A stretch of 6,310 bases of DNA, from assembly GCA_019322455.1 (NCBI GenBank), contig JAHWIT010000183.1:1-6310 (forward strand), read 5' to 3'. Position 1 is the stretch's first letter. Each line of letters opens with the position of its first letter. The DNA comes from Candidatus Woesearchaeota archaeon (lineage in GTDB: Archaea; Nanobdellota; Nanobdellia; Woesearchaeales; WJKL01). The translations under genes and the position numbers were made by a program. Positions 1-4,542 of this stretch are shown here, in pieces. The notes under the pieces were generated by a model, which worked only from the letters and a program-made list of their open reading frames with translations, did not search any database and was not told the DNA's origin.

Positions 1-1
1 A

Positions 2-268
2 AGAATAAGAGCAAAAGTAACAGATAAACTACTCCTTGATAAAAAAGACATTAAAAGAGCAAAACAACTAGCTAAACTACCATACACAGAAGTCAAATTA
101 ATGCCAAGGGTATTTGATTCACCAATGGCTGTTAATATTTACGGAAACAAAGTAGGAATGTTAATCCTATCAGAAGAACCAATTGGAATCCTAATAGAAG
201 ATGAACAAGTTGCAAATTCTTATAGAAAATATTTTACTCTGATGTGGGAGATGGCTAAGGAAGTTTGA
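2..268 (+). CDS. TrmB-like transcriptional regulator, C-terminal 88 residues (5' truncated by window)
   Basis: An open frame enters from the left edge and ends at TGA 266-268. Its 88 residues include NIYGNKVGMLILSEEPIGIL and then a stretch ending SYRKYFTLMWEMAKEV. This IYG-K-..-SEEPIGI...SYRKYF.-W pattern is what I recall from the C-terminal effector domain of archaeal TrmB-family regulators, which have an N-terminal winged-helix DNA-binding domain and a phospholipase-D-like sensor region. TrmB proteins sense sugars or other small ligands and act at promoters, but no ligand can be inferred here. The DNA-binding part lies outside the window, as do the start and promoter. The stop codon is followed at once by the first copy of the intergenic repeat. 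Family assignment is moderately secure; target genes are unknown. Confidence 0.72.
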   Translation, partial: RIRAKVTDKLLLDKKDIKRAKQLAKLPYTEVKLMPRVFDSPMAVNIYGNKVGMLILSEEPIGILIEDEQVANSYRKYFTLMWEMAKEV

Positions 269-291
269 GGGATAACAGCCCCCGATGACTT
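269..291 (+). repeat. Dispersed intergenic element, copy 1
   Basis: It begins directly after the TGA of the TrmB-like gene. Twenty bases at 272-291 (ATAACAGCCCCCGATGACTT) are identical to copy 2 at 816-835. A degenerate echo of the last part, GATTACTT, follows at 294-301. The C5 run stands out in a very AT-rich background. Function is unknown. Confidence 0.75.
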
Positions 292-306
292 TTGATTACT
301 TTAGGT

Positions 307-345
307 AAAAGTTAAAAGAATTAATTAAGAGAGTATTTTACTTTT
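307..345. terminator. Possible bidirectional terminator between convergent genes
   Basis: AAAAGTTAAAA at 307-317 can pair with TTTTACTTTT at 336-345, leaving one bulged base. The arms lie between the convergent TrmB-like gene and the 132-residue gene. On the + strand the second arm is a T-rich tract, as expected for archaeal termination. The hairpin is all A/T apart from one G-C pair, so the T-rich tract is the stronger evidence. Confidence 0.3.
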
Positions 346-363
346 TAATTTGTTATTATATTA

Positions 364-762
364 TCATCCATTTTTACATATAGTTCTTGCTTCTCTAACA
401 TACATGTTTCCTTCCTTTACATGTTCAGACCCAAAAGGATCTTTTAATACTCTTGACATTATTGTATCATATAGTTCTTTTTTTATTTTTGGATTATCTC
501 TAATATCTGATCTATAAAAATTAGTTATAACTACTCCATTTTTATATATAACAATATCTGGATTAAAACAATCACCCCTAGTATCAGTTTCCTCAACAAT
601 TATTAAAAAATCCTTAAAAGTTCCAACCCATTTTCCCCAATAATGATTATCATTTATTGGTTGGCCAGTTTCTACCCATCTTCTTACTTTTTTGGTTAGT
701 ATAATTGTATCTTCAAGTGAAAGTTCTTCAATTTTTTCTTCAGTTTGTGTTTGTTCTGGCAT
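364..762 (-). CDS. Hypothetical protein, 132 residues
   Basis: I do not recognise this protein. It starts at ATG 762 and ends at TGA 364-366. It appears soluble, with no signal peptide or membrane segment. The N-terminal 20 residues are acidic and polar (EQTQTEEKIEELSLED). A mixed middle follows with GKWVGTFKDFLIIVEETDTRGD and IVIYKNGVVITNFYRSD, which reads as successive beta strands. A charged helical stretch (NPKIKKELYDTIMSRVLKD) and a short tail ending ICKNG complete it. Two cysteines are present and no metal motif. A TATA-like box sits about 28 bases before the ATG, supporting the start and a leaderless mRNA. It lies downstream of the Lrp-like gene on the same strand but has its own promoter, so it is probably a separate unit. 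Length, base composition and promoter support a real gene; no function is offered. Confidence 0.72.
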   Translation of the reverse strand: MPEQTQTEEKIEELSLEDTIILTKKVRRWVETGQPINDNHYWGKWVGTFKDFLIIVEETDTRGDCFNPDIVIYKNGVVITNFYRSDIRDNPKIKKELYDTIMSRVLKDPFGSEHVKEGNMYVREARTICKNG

Positions 763-783
763 TTTAACTATAGTAATTAGAAG

Positions 784-797
784 TTATTTATAAATCT
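784..797 (-). promoter_or_regulatory. TATA-box promoter of the 132-residue gene
   Basis: Read on the minus strand this is AGATTTATAAATAA, with TTTATAAA at 787-794 centred about 28 bases before ATG 762. That spacing places transcription start at or next to the start codon, and no Shine-Dalgarno sequence is present. The same 14 bases occur in the promoter of the Lrp-like gene at 1844-1857. Confidence 0.6.
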
Positions 798-801
798 GGT
801 G

Positions 802-808
802 AAAAAAA
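802..808 (-). terminator. Oligo-T tract, likely terminator of the Lrp-like gene
   Basis: On the minus strand there are seven consecutive T residues about 48 bases beyond the stop codon of the Lrp-like gene. They follow the GGGGG run supplied by the antisense of repeat copy 2. T tracts are the usual archaeal termination signal. No strong hairpin precedes it. Confidence 0.4.
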
Positions 809-813
809 CTATA

Positions 814-850
814 GAATAACAGCCCCCGATGACTTAGTGATGACTTTATC
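814..850 (+). repeat. Dispersed intergenic element, copy 2 (with doubled GATGACTT)
   Basis: The core runs from 814 to 837 and shares 20 identical bases with copy 1. The 3' part is doubled: GATGACTT occurs at 828-835 and again at 839-846, 11 bases apart. It ends five bases from the stop codon of the Lrp-like gene, but that gene is on the opposite strand, so in its mRNA the element would be read as its complement. The preceding bases ACTATAGAATAACAG (808-822) recur in near-identical form at 1910-1927. Confidence 0.75.
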
Positions 851-855
851 AAAAT

Positions 856-1824
856 CTAATCTTCTGGAAGGTAACTCAATCCATATTCTCTTTCAATATA
901 AACAGTATCAAAATTTTTTATTAATGGAAATCTATTTTTCATTTCTTTCATTATTTTGTGAAAATCATCATAATTTTTAACTTCAAACTCCAACTCAAGA
1001 TCCCATGGTCCAATGCTTTGAGAAACTCCTGTTATGTTTGGCAGATTATAGCAATAATGCAACAATCGATTTTCTTTTTCTGTTGTTTTATTTTGATAAT
1101 AGATAAATGATTTGCAGTAATTCATTCCTAATTTTTCTCTATTTAGTCCAATTCTAAATGCTCCAATAATTCTATGTTTTTTCAGTTTCTTTATTCTTTG
1201 TATTGTCAGACTGCTTGATATTTCAACTTTTTCTGCAATTTCAATTATAGGTTTTCTTGCATTTTCATTAAGAATTCTTAAAATTTCTTTATCAGTTTCA
1301 TCTATTTTTGTTTCTTCAACTTTGCCACCGAGCAACCAATAAACTGGCTCTTGTTTTTGCTTAAGCAGCCATTTTCTATGATGCAATGTTGCCTTATTAA
1401 AAACTGTTATGGCTCTATTTACAATAAATTCACTGTATTTGTTCATAAAATCTGTTAAAACTTTGTCGAATTGCTCTATTGTCTTAGAAGCTATGCCAAA
1501 GATTAAATCCCACTTTCCAGAACAAGATATAACCCATATTATGTTTGGCTGTTTTATAAGATAATTCCACATTTCTGCTTCTTTTTCTTTGGTTAATGCT
1601 CTAAACTGCAAATAGATCTTGTGGATTCCATAGCCTAGTTTTGCTGTATTTATATGAGGAAAAAAAGCAGTTATTATCCCTTCATTTACTAATCTCTTAA
1701 TTCTATAATTAACTACTTGCTTGCTTAACCTTACTTTTTTACCTATCTCAGCATCGCTTTGCCTACAATTTAGGTCTAATTGATTCAATATTTTCCAATC
1801 ATTTAAATCTAATTTTACTGCCAT
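856..1824 (-). CDS. Tandem Lrp/AsnC-type transcriptional regulator, 322 residues
   Basis: The protein holds two Lrp/AsnC units in one chain. Unit 1 has a winged helix-turn-helix at about residues 6-55 (LDLNDWKILNQLDLNCRQSD..EIGKKVRLS..VVNYRIKRL) and a ligand-binding RAM-like region at about 65-145 with GKWDLIFGI at 103-111. Unit 2 has a helix-turn-helix at about 174-222 (IDETDKEILRILNENARKP) and a second RAM-like region at about 228-315 with GPWDLELEFEV at 272-282. Ordinary Lrp proteins are about 150 residues, so the length fits a duplication. Family members bind DNA as dimers or higher oligomers and respond to amino acids or related ligands; a tandem chain could act as a built-in dimer. A TATA box lies about 27 bases before ATG 1824, overlapped by a perfect inverted repeat, suggesting autoregulation. 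It is divergent from the 296-residue orphan, which it may also control. The ligand is unknown. Confidence 0.88.
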   Translation of the reverse strand: MAVKLDLNDWKILNQLDLNCRQSDAEIGKKVRLSKQVVNYRIKRLVNEGIITAFFPHINTAKLGYGIHKIYLQFRALTKEKEAEMWNYLIKQPNIIWVISCSGKWDLIFGIASKTIEQFDKVLTDFMNKYSEFIVNRAITVFNKATLHHRKWLLKQKQEPVYWLLGGKVEETKIDETDKEILRILNENARKPIIEIAEKVEISSSLTIQRIKKLKKHRIIGAFRIGLNREKLGMNYCKSFIYYQNKTTEKENRLLHYCYNLPNITGVSQSIGPWDLELEFEVKNYDDFHKIMKEMKNRFPLIKNFDTVYIEREYGLSYLPED

Positions 1825-1838
1825 ATTAAGACATAATT

Positions 1839-1859
1839 AAAGATTATTTATAAATCTTT
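1839..1859. promoter_or_regulatory. Inverted-repeat operator over the TATA box of the Lrp-like gene
   Basis: AAAGATT (1839-1845) and AATCTTT (1853-1859) are perfect 7-base inverted arms around the 7-base AT spacer ATTTATA. The TATA box of the Lrp-like gene (TTTATAAA, 1847-1854) lies inside, about 27 bases before ATG 1824. A dyad of this size with an AT-rich centre resembles Lrp-family binding sites, and binding there would block TBP. That it is the protein's own operator is inference. Confidence 0.5.
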
Positions 1860-1902
1860 TTATTTTGACAAAAAAATAAAGCATTATTTTTATTAAAAAC
1901 CT

Positions 1903-1910
1903 CTATATTA
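1903..1910 (+). promoter_or_regulatory. Probable TATA box of the 296-residue gene
   Basis: CTATATTA is centred about 29 bases before ATG 1936 and no Shine-Dalgarno sequence is present. The T/A-rich run at 1887-1899 is an alternative. The divergent Lrp-like promoter is only about 50 bases away, so one regulator could affect both. Confidence 0.4.
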
Positions 1911-1927
1911 CTATAGAATAATAACAG
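1910..1927 (+). repeat. Partial second copy of the left flank of repeat copy 2
   Basis: ACTATAGAATAATAACAG matches ACTATAGAATAACAG at 808-822 except for three extra bases (TAA). The two copies are in the same orientation and bracket the Lrp-like gene and its promoter. Here the C-run and the GATGACTT part of the element are absent. Confidence 0.45.
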
Positions 1928-1935
1928 AAAAGAAA

Positions 1936-2826
1936 ATGACAACCACTAAAGAACAAATTAAAAAAAGTCTTGAAGAGGAATGCTTAAAGGTAGAAGATAA
2001 TGGAAGAGTTCTAATTGGAAGATTTAAAGAAGAAAAACAAAGAAGGTTTATTCCAAGACTCCATTATCATATGTGGGAAGGTACGTCTGATAATTGGTAT
2101 GATAATAGCTATGAATTATGGAGAGAAGGAGATATAGAAAGAGTAAGAAAAATTTGTGAGCAATATAAAAAGGAACTTCCAGAATTTTGGCCTTTTTTTA
2201 TTTTTGAAATCCCTACTTGGTGGGATTATCATGATTATAAACCTAAAAATAAAGAAGATTTAGAGTATTATGTAGTAAATAAGTTGGGTAGAGGAAGATA
2301 TTTTCATTTAAGAGTAGATGATATTGATAAAGTAATTGTTCCTATAAGGGAATATAAATGTCATGCTGCTTATGATTCTTTTTTTGAAGAAGCTATGAGA
2401 TTAATAGGAGCAAATCCACAAGATTCTCAACAATTAAAATGTAATAATCTTTATTTTATAAGAGCAATACATTCTGGAATCGGTTTGACTAGACTTCCAC
2501 GATTTACAGAGATATTAGAAGAAATAGATTTAGTTTGTAAAAGATTAAAATTTGGGGAATTATCTGATGCATTAGAAGATCAAAAAAATAATGGACTTTT
2601 TGAAAGCTTTAGACCAATTAAAGGATTTTTTGAAAAAGCTATTTTAGATACGTTAAAAGAAGTATATGGAGTTAGATTTGTAGAAGAATGTAATTTTATT
2701 GATACAATTAGAACTAATGAATCTAGCAAAGAAATTACTGTAGAGTTTGATTTTGATTTTGAGAAAGTATACAACATGGCAAGAACAATTGGAAGAATAA
2801 AACCAATTTTATTAAAATATATATAG
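1936..2826 (+). CDS. Hypothetical tryptophan-rich protein, 296 residues
   Basis: I do not recognise this protein. It runs from ATG 1936 to TAG 2824-2826. All six tryptophans fall in the first 96 residues (W47, W54, W62, W85, W95, W96), in an aromatic segment with RLHYHMWEG, DNWYDNSYELW, EFWPFFIFEIP and TWWDYHDY. This looks like a compact domain or an aromatic binding surface. Residues from about 105 on are charged and mostly helical, with IHSGIGLTRLPRFTEILEEI near 178-197 and a C-terminal segment FDFDFEKVYNMARTIGRIKP. The four cysteines (C16, C74, C142, C169 and further single ones) form no CxxC pair. There is no signal peptide or membrane span, so it is probably cytoplasmic. It is divergent from the Lrp-like regulator and followed after 14 bases by repeat copy 3. 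Uninterrupted length and a plausible promoter make it a real gene; no function is assigned. Confidence 0.78.
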   Translation: MTTTKEQIKKSLEEECLKVEDNGRVLIGRFKEEKQRRFIPRLHYHMWEGTSDNWYDNSYELWREGDIERVRKICEQYKKELPEFWPFFIFEIPTWWDYHDYKPKNKEDLEYYVVNKLGRGRYFHLRVDDIDKVIVPIREYKCHAAYDSFFEEAMRLIGANPQDSQQLKCNNLYFIRAIHSGIGLTRLPRFTEILEEIDLVCKRLKFGELSDALEDQKNNGLFESFRPIKGFFEKAILDTLKEVYGVRFVEECNFIDTIRTNESSKEITVEFDFDFEKVYNMARTIGRIKPILLKYI

Positions 2827-2840
2827 TTATAAGGCAGTCT

Positions 2841-2868
2841 GGGATAACATCCCCCAATGACTTAGAGA
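2841..2868 (+). repeat. Dispersed intergenic element, copy 3
   Basis: It matches copies 1 and 2 with two substitutions in the core (ATCCCCCAATGACTT) and shares the 13 bases AATGACTTAGAGA with copy 4. It begins 14 bases after the stop of the 296-residue gene. Only in this copy can GGGAT (2841-2845) pair perfectly with ATCCC (2849-2853) around an AAC loop. Confidence 0.75.
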
Positions 2869-2883
2869 CTTACTTTCACAAAA

Positions 2884-2891
2884 TTTATATA
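2884..2891 (+). promoter_or_regulatory. TATA-box promoter of the MazG-like gene
   Basis: TTTATATA is centred about 27 bases before ATG 2915. The bases between are AT-rich with no Shine-Dalgarno sequence, which fits a leaderless mRNA and supports this start. It begins about 15 bases after repeat copy 3. Confidence 0.6.
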
Positions 2892-2914
2892 GAAAATAAA
2901 ATTTTATTCTATTT

Positions 2915-3235
2915 ATGGATATTACAAAATTCCAGCAAGAGATTATGAGAGTTTTTTCTGAAATGGATAAAATGCCTAACAGGAGAGCTCATACAAAGCA
3001 GAGTGCAGTTGTACACCTAGTAGAAGAAGTTGGTGAAGTTGCAAGACACATTACAAATGAATATCACAGACCAGAAAGGTTTAATACAAAAGAACTTGGA
3101 ACAGAACTTGCAGATACATTAATGTTCATTGTTCTTTTGGCAAAAATGTATAATATTGATCTTTCTAAAGAAATGCAAGAAAGCATTAGTAGAGTAGAAA
3201 GAAAAATTGCTGAAATTTCAAATTCAAAAGTTTAA
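2915..3235 (+). CDS. MazG-like nucleotide pyrophosphohydrolase, 106 residues
   Basis: This is a small all-helical protein of the MazG-like / all-alpha NTP pyrophosphohydrolase superfamily. These enzymes hydrolyse nucleoside triphosphates, often non-canonical or damaged (d)NTPs, to the monophosphate and pyrophosphate using Mg2+. The signature is clear: HLVEEVGEVARH supplies E37, E38 and E41, and ELGTELADTLMFIVLLA supplies E64 and D67, the EExxE...ExxD metal-binding set. The length of about 100 residues fits a single-domain member that would work as a dimer or tetramer in the cytoplasm. The substrate cannot be told from sequence; house-cleaning of the nucleotide pool is the usual role. It has its own TATA box. 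The four-cysteine gene begins 62 bases downstream on the same strand and could be partly co-transcribed. Confidence 0.88.
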   Translation: MDITKFQQEIMRVFSEMDKMPNRRAHTKQSAVVHLVEEVGEVARHITNEYHRPERFNTKELGTELADTLMFIVLLAKMYNIDLSKEMQESISRVERKIAEISNSKV

Positions 3236-3259
3236 TCTTTATCTAAAACCCAAAAGCTT

Positions 3260-3291
3260 TTTATAATTCTTTTATTCCAAGAAATTGGAGG
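3260..3291 (+). promoter_or_regulatory. TATA-like box and Shine-Dalgarno sequence of the four-cysteine gene
   Basis: GGAGG at 3287-3291 is six bases before ATG 3298 and is the only convincing Shine-Dalgarno sequence ahead of an assigned gene here. A TATA-like TTTATAA at 3260-3266 would start transcription near 3288, giving a leader so short that the GGAGG would sit at its very 5' end. Translation from a mRNA continuing out of the MazG-like gene would explain the site more easily. Confidence 0.55.
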
Positions 3292-3297
3292 ATTAAA

Positions 3298-3945
3298 ATG
3301 ATACTAAGACCTAGAGATTTTATCTCAACTGAGGATGATAAGAAACTTCCAATGCCAACTTTACCTAAGGTAAATGAAGATCATCCAAAAGATGTTATAG
3401 TTTATGATGAAAGAACCTTTGAAGCGCCTTTTGAAATGCTAAGATACTTCTCAGAATTACCAGATATTATACCTAAGAGCATTGAAAGGGCATATCAGAA
3501 AGGCATGGGTTATATGTATCCTGATGGAGTTTATGGTTGTCATTATTGCAATCATTATACTAAGAATATTGCAAAATTGGTTTTAGAAGATGATTCTGAA
3601 CTATCTACTAAAATTAAAACTAAAGGCGGCACTTGCAGATATGAGGAACATACAGTCAAATGGGCAGCACCTGTTAAAAACAAAATCACTGGCACAATTC
3701 ACATGGCTCAAAGAAAACCTTGTGTTGTTAGTGAAGCTAAAATAGAGATCTTTGTAGAAGAAGGATTACTTAATAATTATGAAGTACAAGGAAGAGAATT
3801 TGATTTTCCTACTTTAGAAGAACTTACTAATAATTTTAAAATGCAGCAGGAGAATCATACAATACAGGAGAATCATACAGTGATACCTGAGAAAAAAGGG
3901 TTCTTTAAAACGATGTATGACAGATTAAAAAATTTGTTAGGATAA
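3298..3945 (+). CDS. Hypothetical four-cysteine protein, possible Zn or Fe-S binder, 215 residues
   Basis: I do not recognise the family. The start at ATG 3298 is fixed by GGAGG six bases upstream. The protein has exactly four cysteines: C81 and C84 in YGCHYCNHY, C113 in GGTCRYEEH, and C142 in RKPCVV. A CxxC pair plus two later cysteines could bind Zn2+ or an Fe-S cluster, with H82, H86 and H118 as extra candidates. Residues 1-60 are proline-rich and polar. At 184-195 a six-residue unit is repeated in tandem (QENHTI, QENHTV), coming from an 18-base DNA repeat. The last 17 residues (KKGFFKTMYDRLKNLLG) could form an amphipathic helix for membrane or partner contact. No signal peptide or membrane span is seen. 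The TAA stop lies inside repeat copy 4. The metal-binding role is inference. Confidence 0.78.
   Translation: MILRPRDFISTEDDKKLPMPTLPKVNEDHPKDVIVYDERTFEAPFEMLRYFSELPDIIPKSIERAYQKGMGYMYPDGVYGCHYCNHYTKNIAKLVLEDDSELSTKIKTKGGTCRYEEHTVKWAAPVKNKITGTIHMAQRKPCVVSEAKIEIFVEEGLLNNYEVQGREFDFPTLEELTNNFKMQQENHTIQENHTVIPEKKGFFKTMYDRLKNLLG
3847..3882 (+). repeat. 18-base in-frame tandem duplication in the four-cysteine gene
   Basis: Two 18-base units, 3847-3864 and 3865-3882, share the first 15 bases (CAGGAGAATCATACA) exactly. They encode QENHTI and QENHTV in the linker before the C-terminal helix. Near-identity at the DNA level suggests a recent slippage event. Confidence 0.85.
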
Positions 3946-3961
3946 CCAAATGACTTAGAGA
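3940..3961 (+). repeat. Dispersed intergenic element, copy 4 (lacking the C-run)
   Basis: GGATAAC is followed by AAATGACTTAGAGA, matching copy 3 at both ends but missing about five bases of the CCCCC core. The element overlaps the last codon (GGA) and the stop (TAA 3943-3945) of the four-cysteine gene. Confidence 0.6.
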
Positions 3962-3977
3962 TTATATTAAACAATCT
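3959..3977. terminator. Hairpin between convergent genes, possible bidirectional terminator
   Basis: AGATT (3959-3963) and AATCT (3973-3977) are inverted arms around a nine-base AT loop. The hairpin fills the gap between the convergent four-cysteine gene and the zinc-finger gene, ending one base before the latter's stop codon. The stem is short, so support is limited. Confidence 0.35.
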
Positions 3978-4451
3978 TTATTCTTCAGAAAACAATGCTT
4001 GCGTTAAAGATACACGAACTCTATAATGATTCTTGCAAGAACTACAAGCTTCCATATGTTCATCAAATATTTCATTTTGTTCAAATTTTATATCTAAAGC
4101 TTCTGCTATTGCTTTACTTTTTAGATAAGACTCTAATCCTTTCATATCAAAATACTCAGAATGATCTATTTTCCAAAACGCTGCCTCATAGAACCCAGCA
4201 GGAGCTTTTGGCAATTTCATTTTTCTAATTAATCTGTTGGTCTCATAAAGACCATCACAAAACTCTTTACATGATTCACATTCAGCTAAATGACCTTCTA
4301 TTGTTTCTTTAATTTCTCTGATATTCGCACCATATTCTCTGAGGTCATTTTCCTTGTCACGCGCTTCTTCAGTTCGGCCACTTTCTATGTAGAGAAACAT
4401 ATCAGCATAATCAATAAGATGATTTTTAGGTATGTGTTTACCTTCTTCCAT
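3978..4451 (-). CDS. Soluble protein with two zf-HC2 (anti-sigma-like) zinc-finger motifs, 157 residues
   Basis: Two HxxxCxxC motifs are visible: HLAECESC (H54, C58, C61) and HMEACSSC (H132, C136, C139). The first is preceded by HLIDYADMFLYIESG (from H11), which resembles the opening helix of the zf-HC2 domain of bacterial zinc-binding anti-sigma factors, where an early His or Cys is the fourth ligand. For the second motif, H97 is a possible fourth ligand. C65 is an extra cysteine. Bacterial relatives bind sigma factors and often have a membrane anchor, but here there is no hydrophobic segment, and archaea have no sigma-70 factors. A role as a redox- or zinc-responsive regulator through protein contact is inference. 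A TATA-like box lies 26 bases before ATG 4451, supporting the start. It converges on the four-cysteine gene. Confidence 0.75.
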   Translation of the reverse strand: MEEGKHIPKNHLIDYADMFLYIESGRTEEARDKENDLREYGANIREIKETIEGHLAECESCKEFCDGLYETNRLIRKMKLPKAPAGFYEAAFWKIDHSEYFDMKGLESYLKSKAIAEALDIKFEQNEIFDEHMEACSSCKNHYRVRVSLTQALFSEE

Positions 4452-4470
4452 AATCTAATATAAATCAAAG

Positions 4471-4482
4471 TTATTTAAAAAA
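4471..4482 (-). promoter_or_regulatory. TATA-like promoter of the zinc-finger gene
   Basis: On the minus strand this reads TTTTTTAAATAA, centred about 26 bases before ATG 4451. A second A/T box, TTTATATTA at 4457-4465, looks better but lies only 6-14 bases before the start, too close to serve as a TATA box for this ATG. Confidence 0.45.
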
Positions 4483-4499
4483 TTGATGGAAACTCATAG

Positions 4500-4519
4500 G
4501 AGGCCTTTTAAAATGAAAC
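4500..4519 (+). repeat. 20-base near-repeat, copy A
   Basis: It matches 5176-5195 at 17 of 20 positions in the same orientation, including the shared run TAAAATGAAAC. It is non-coding and lies 24 bases beyond the stop of the 194-residue gene. Some of the similarity may reflect AT-rich composition. Confidence 0.4.
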
Positions 4520-4542
4520 TATAGAAATAGGCAAAAACTTTA

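Noticed and set aside
269..279. GGGATAACAG as a fragment of 23S rRNA
   Set aside because: This short string also occurs in the peptidyl-transferase region of 23S rRNA, but the following bases differ and other copies of the element do not extend the match.
828..846. C/D box guide RNA based on GTGATGA in repeat copy 2
   Set aside because: A box C-like string is present only in copy 2, and no correctly spaced box D (CTGA) or terminal stem is seen.
2580..2777. Open frame on the minus strand inside the 296-residue gene
   Set aside because: It is fully covered by a longer gene, has low-complexity Ser/Leu/Phe composition and no promoter.
269..3961. CRISPR repeats
   Set aside because: The copies are hundreds of bases apart with genes between them, not regularly spaced, and no cas genes are present.
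3995..4228. Open frame on the plus strand inside the zinc-finger gene
   Set aside because: It is the antisense of a gene with clear HxxxCxxC motifs and has no ribosome site or recognisable content.
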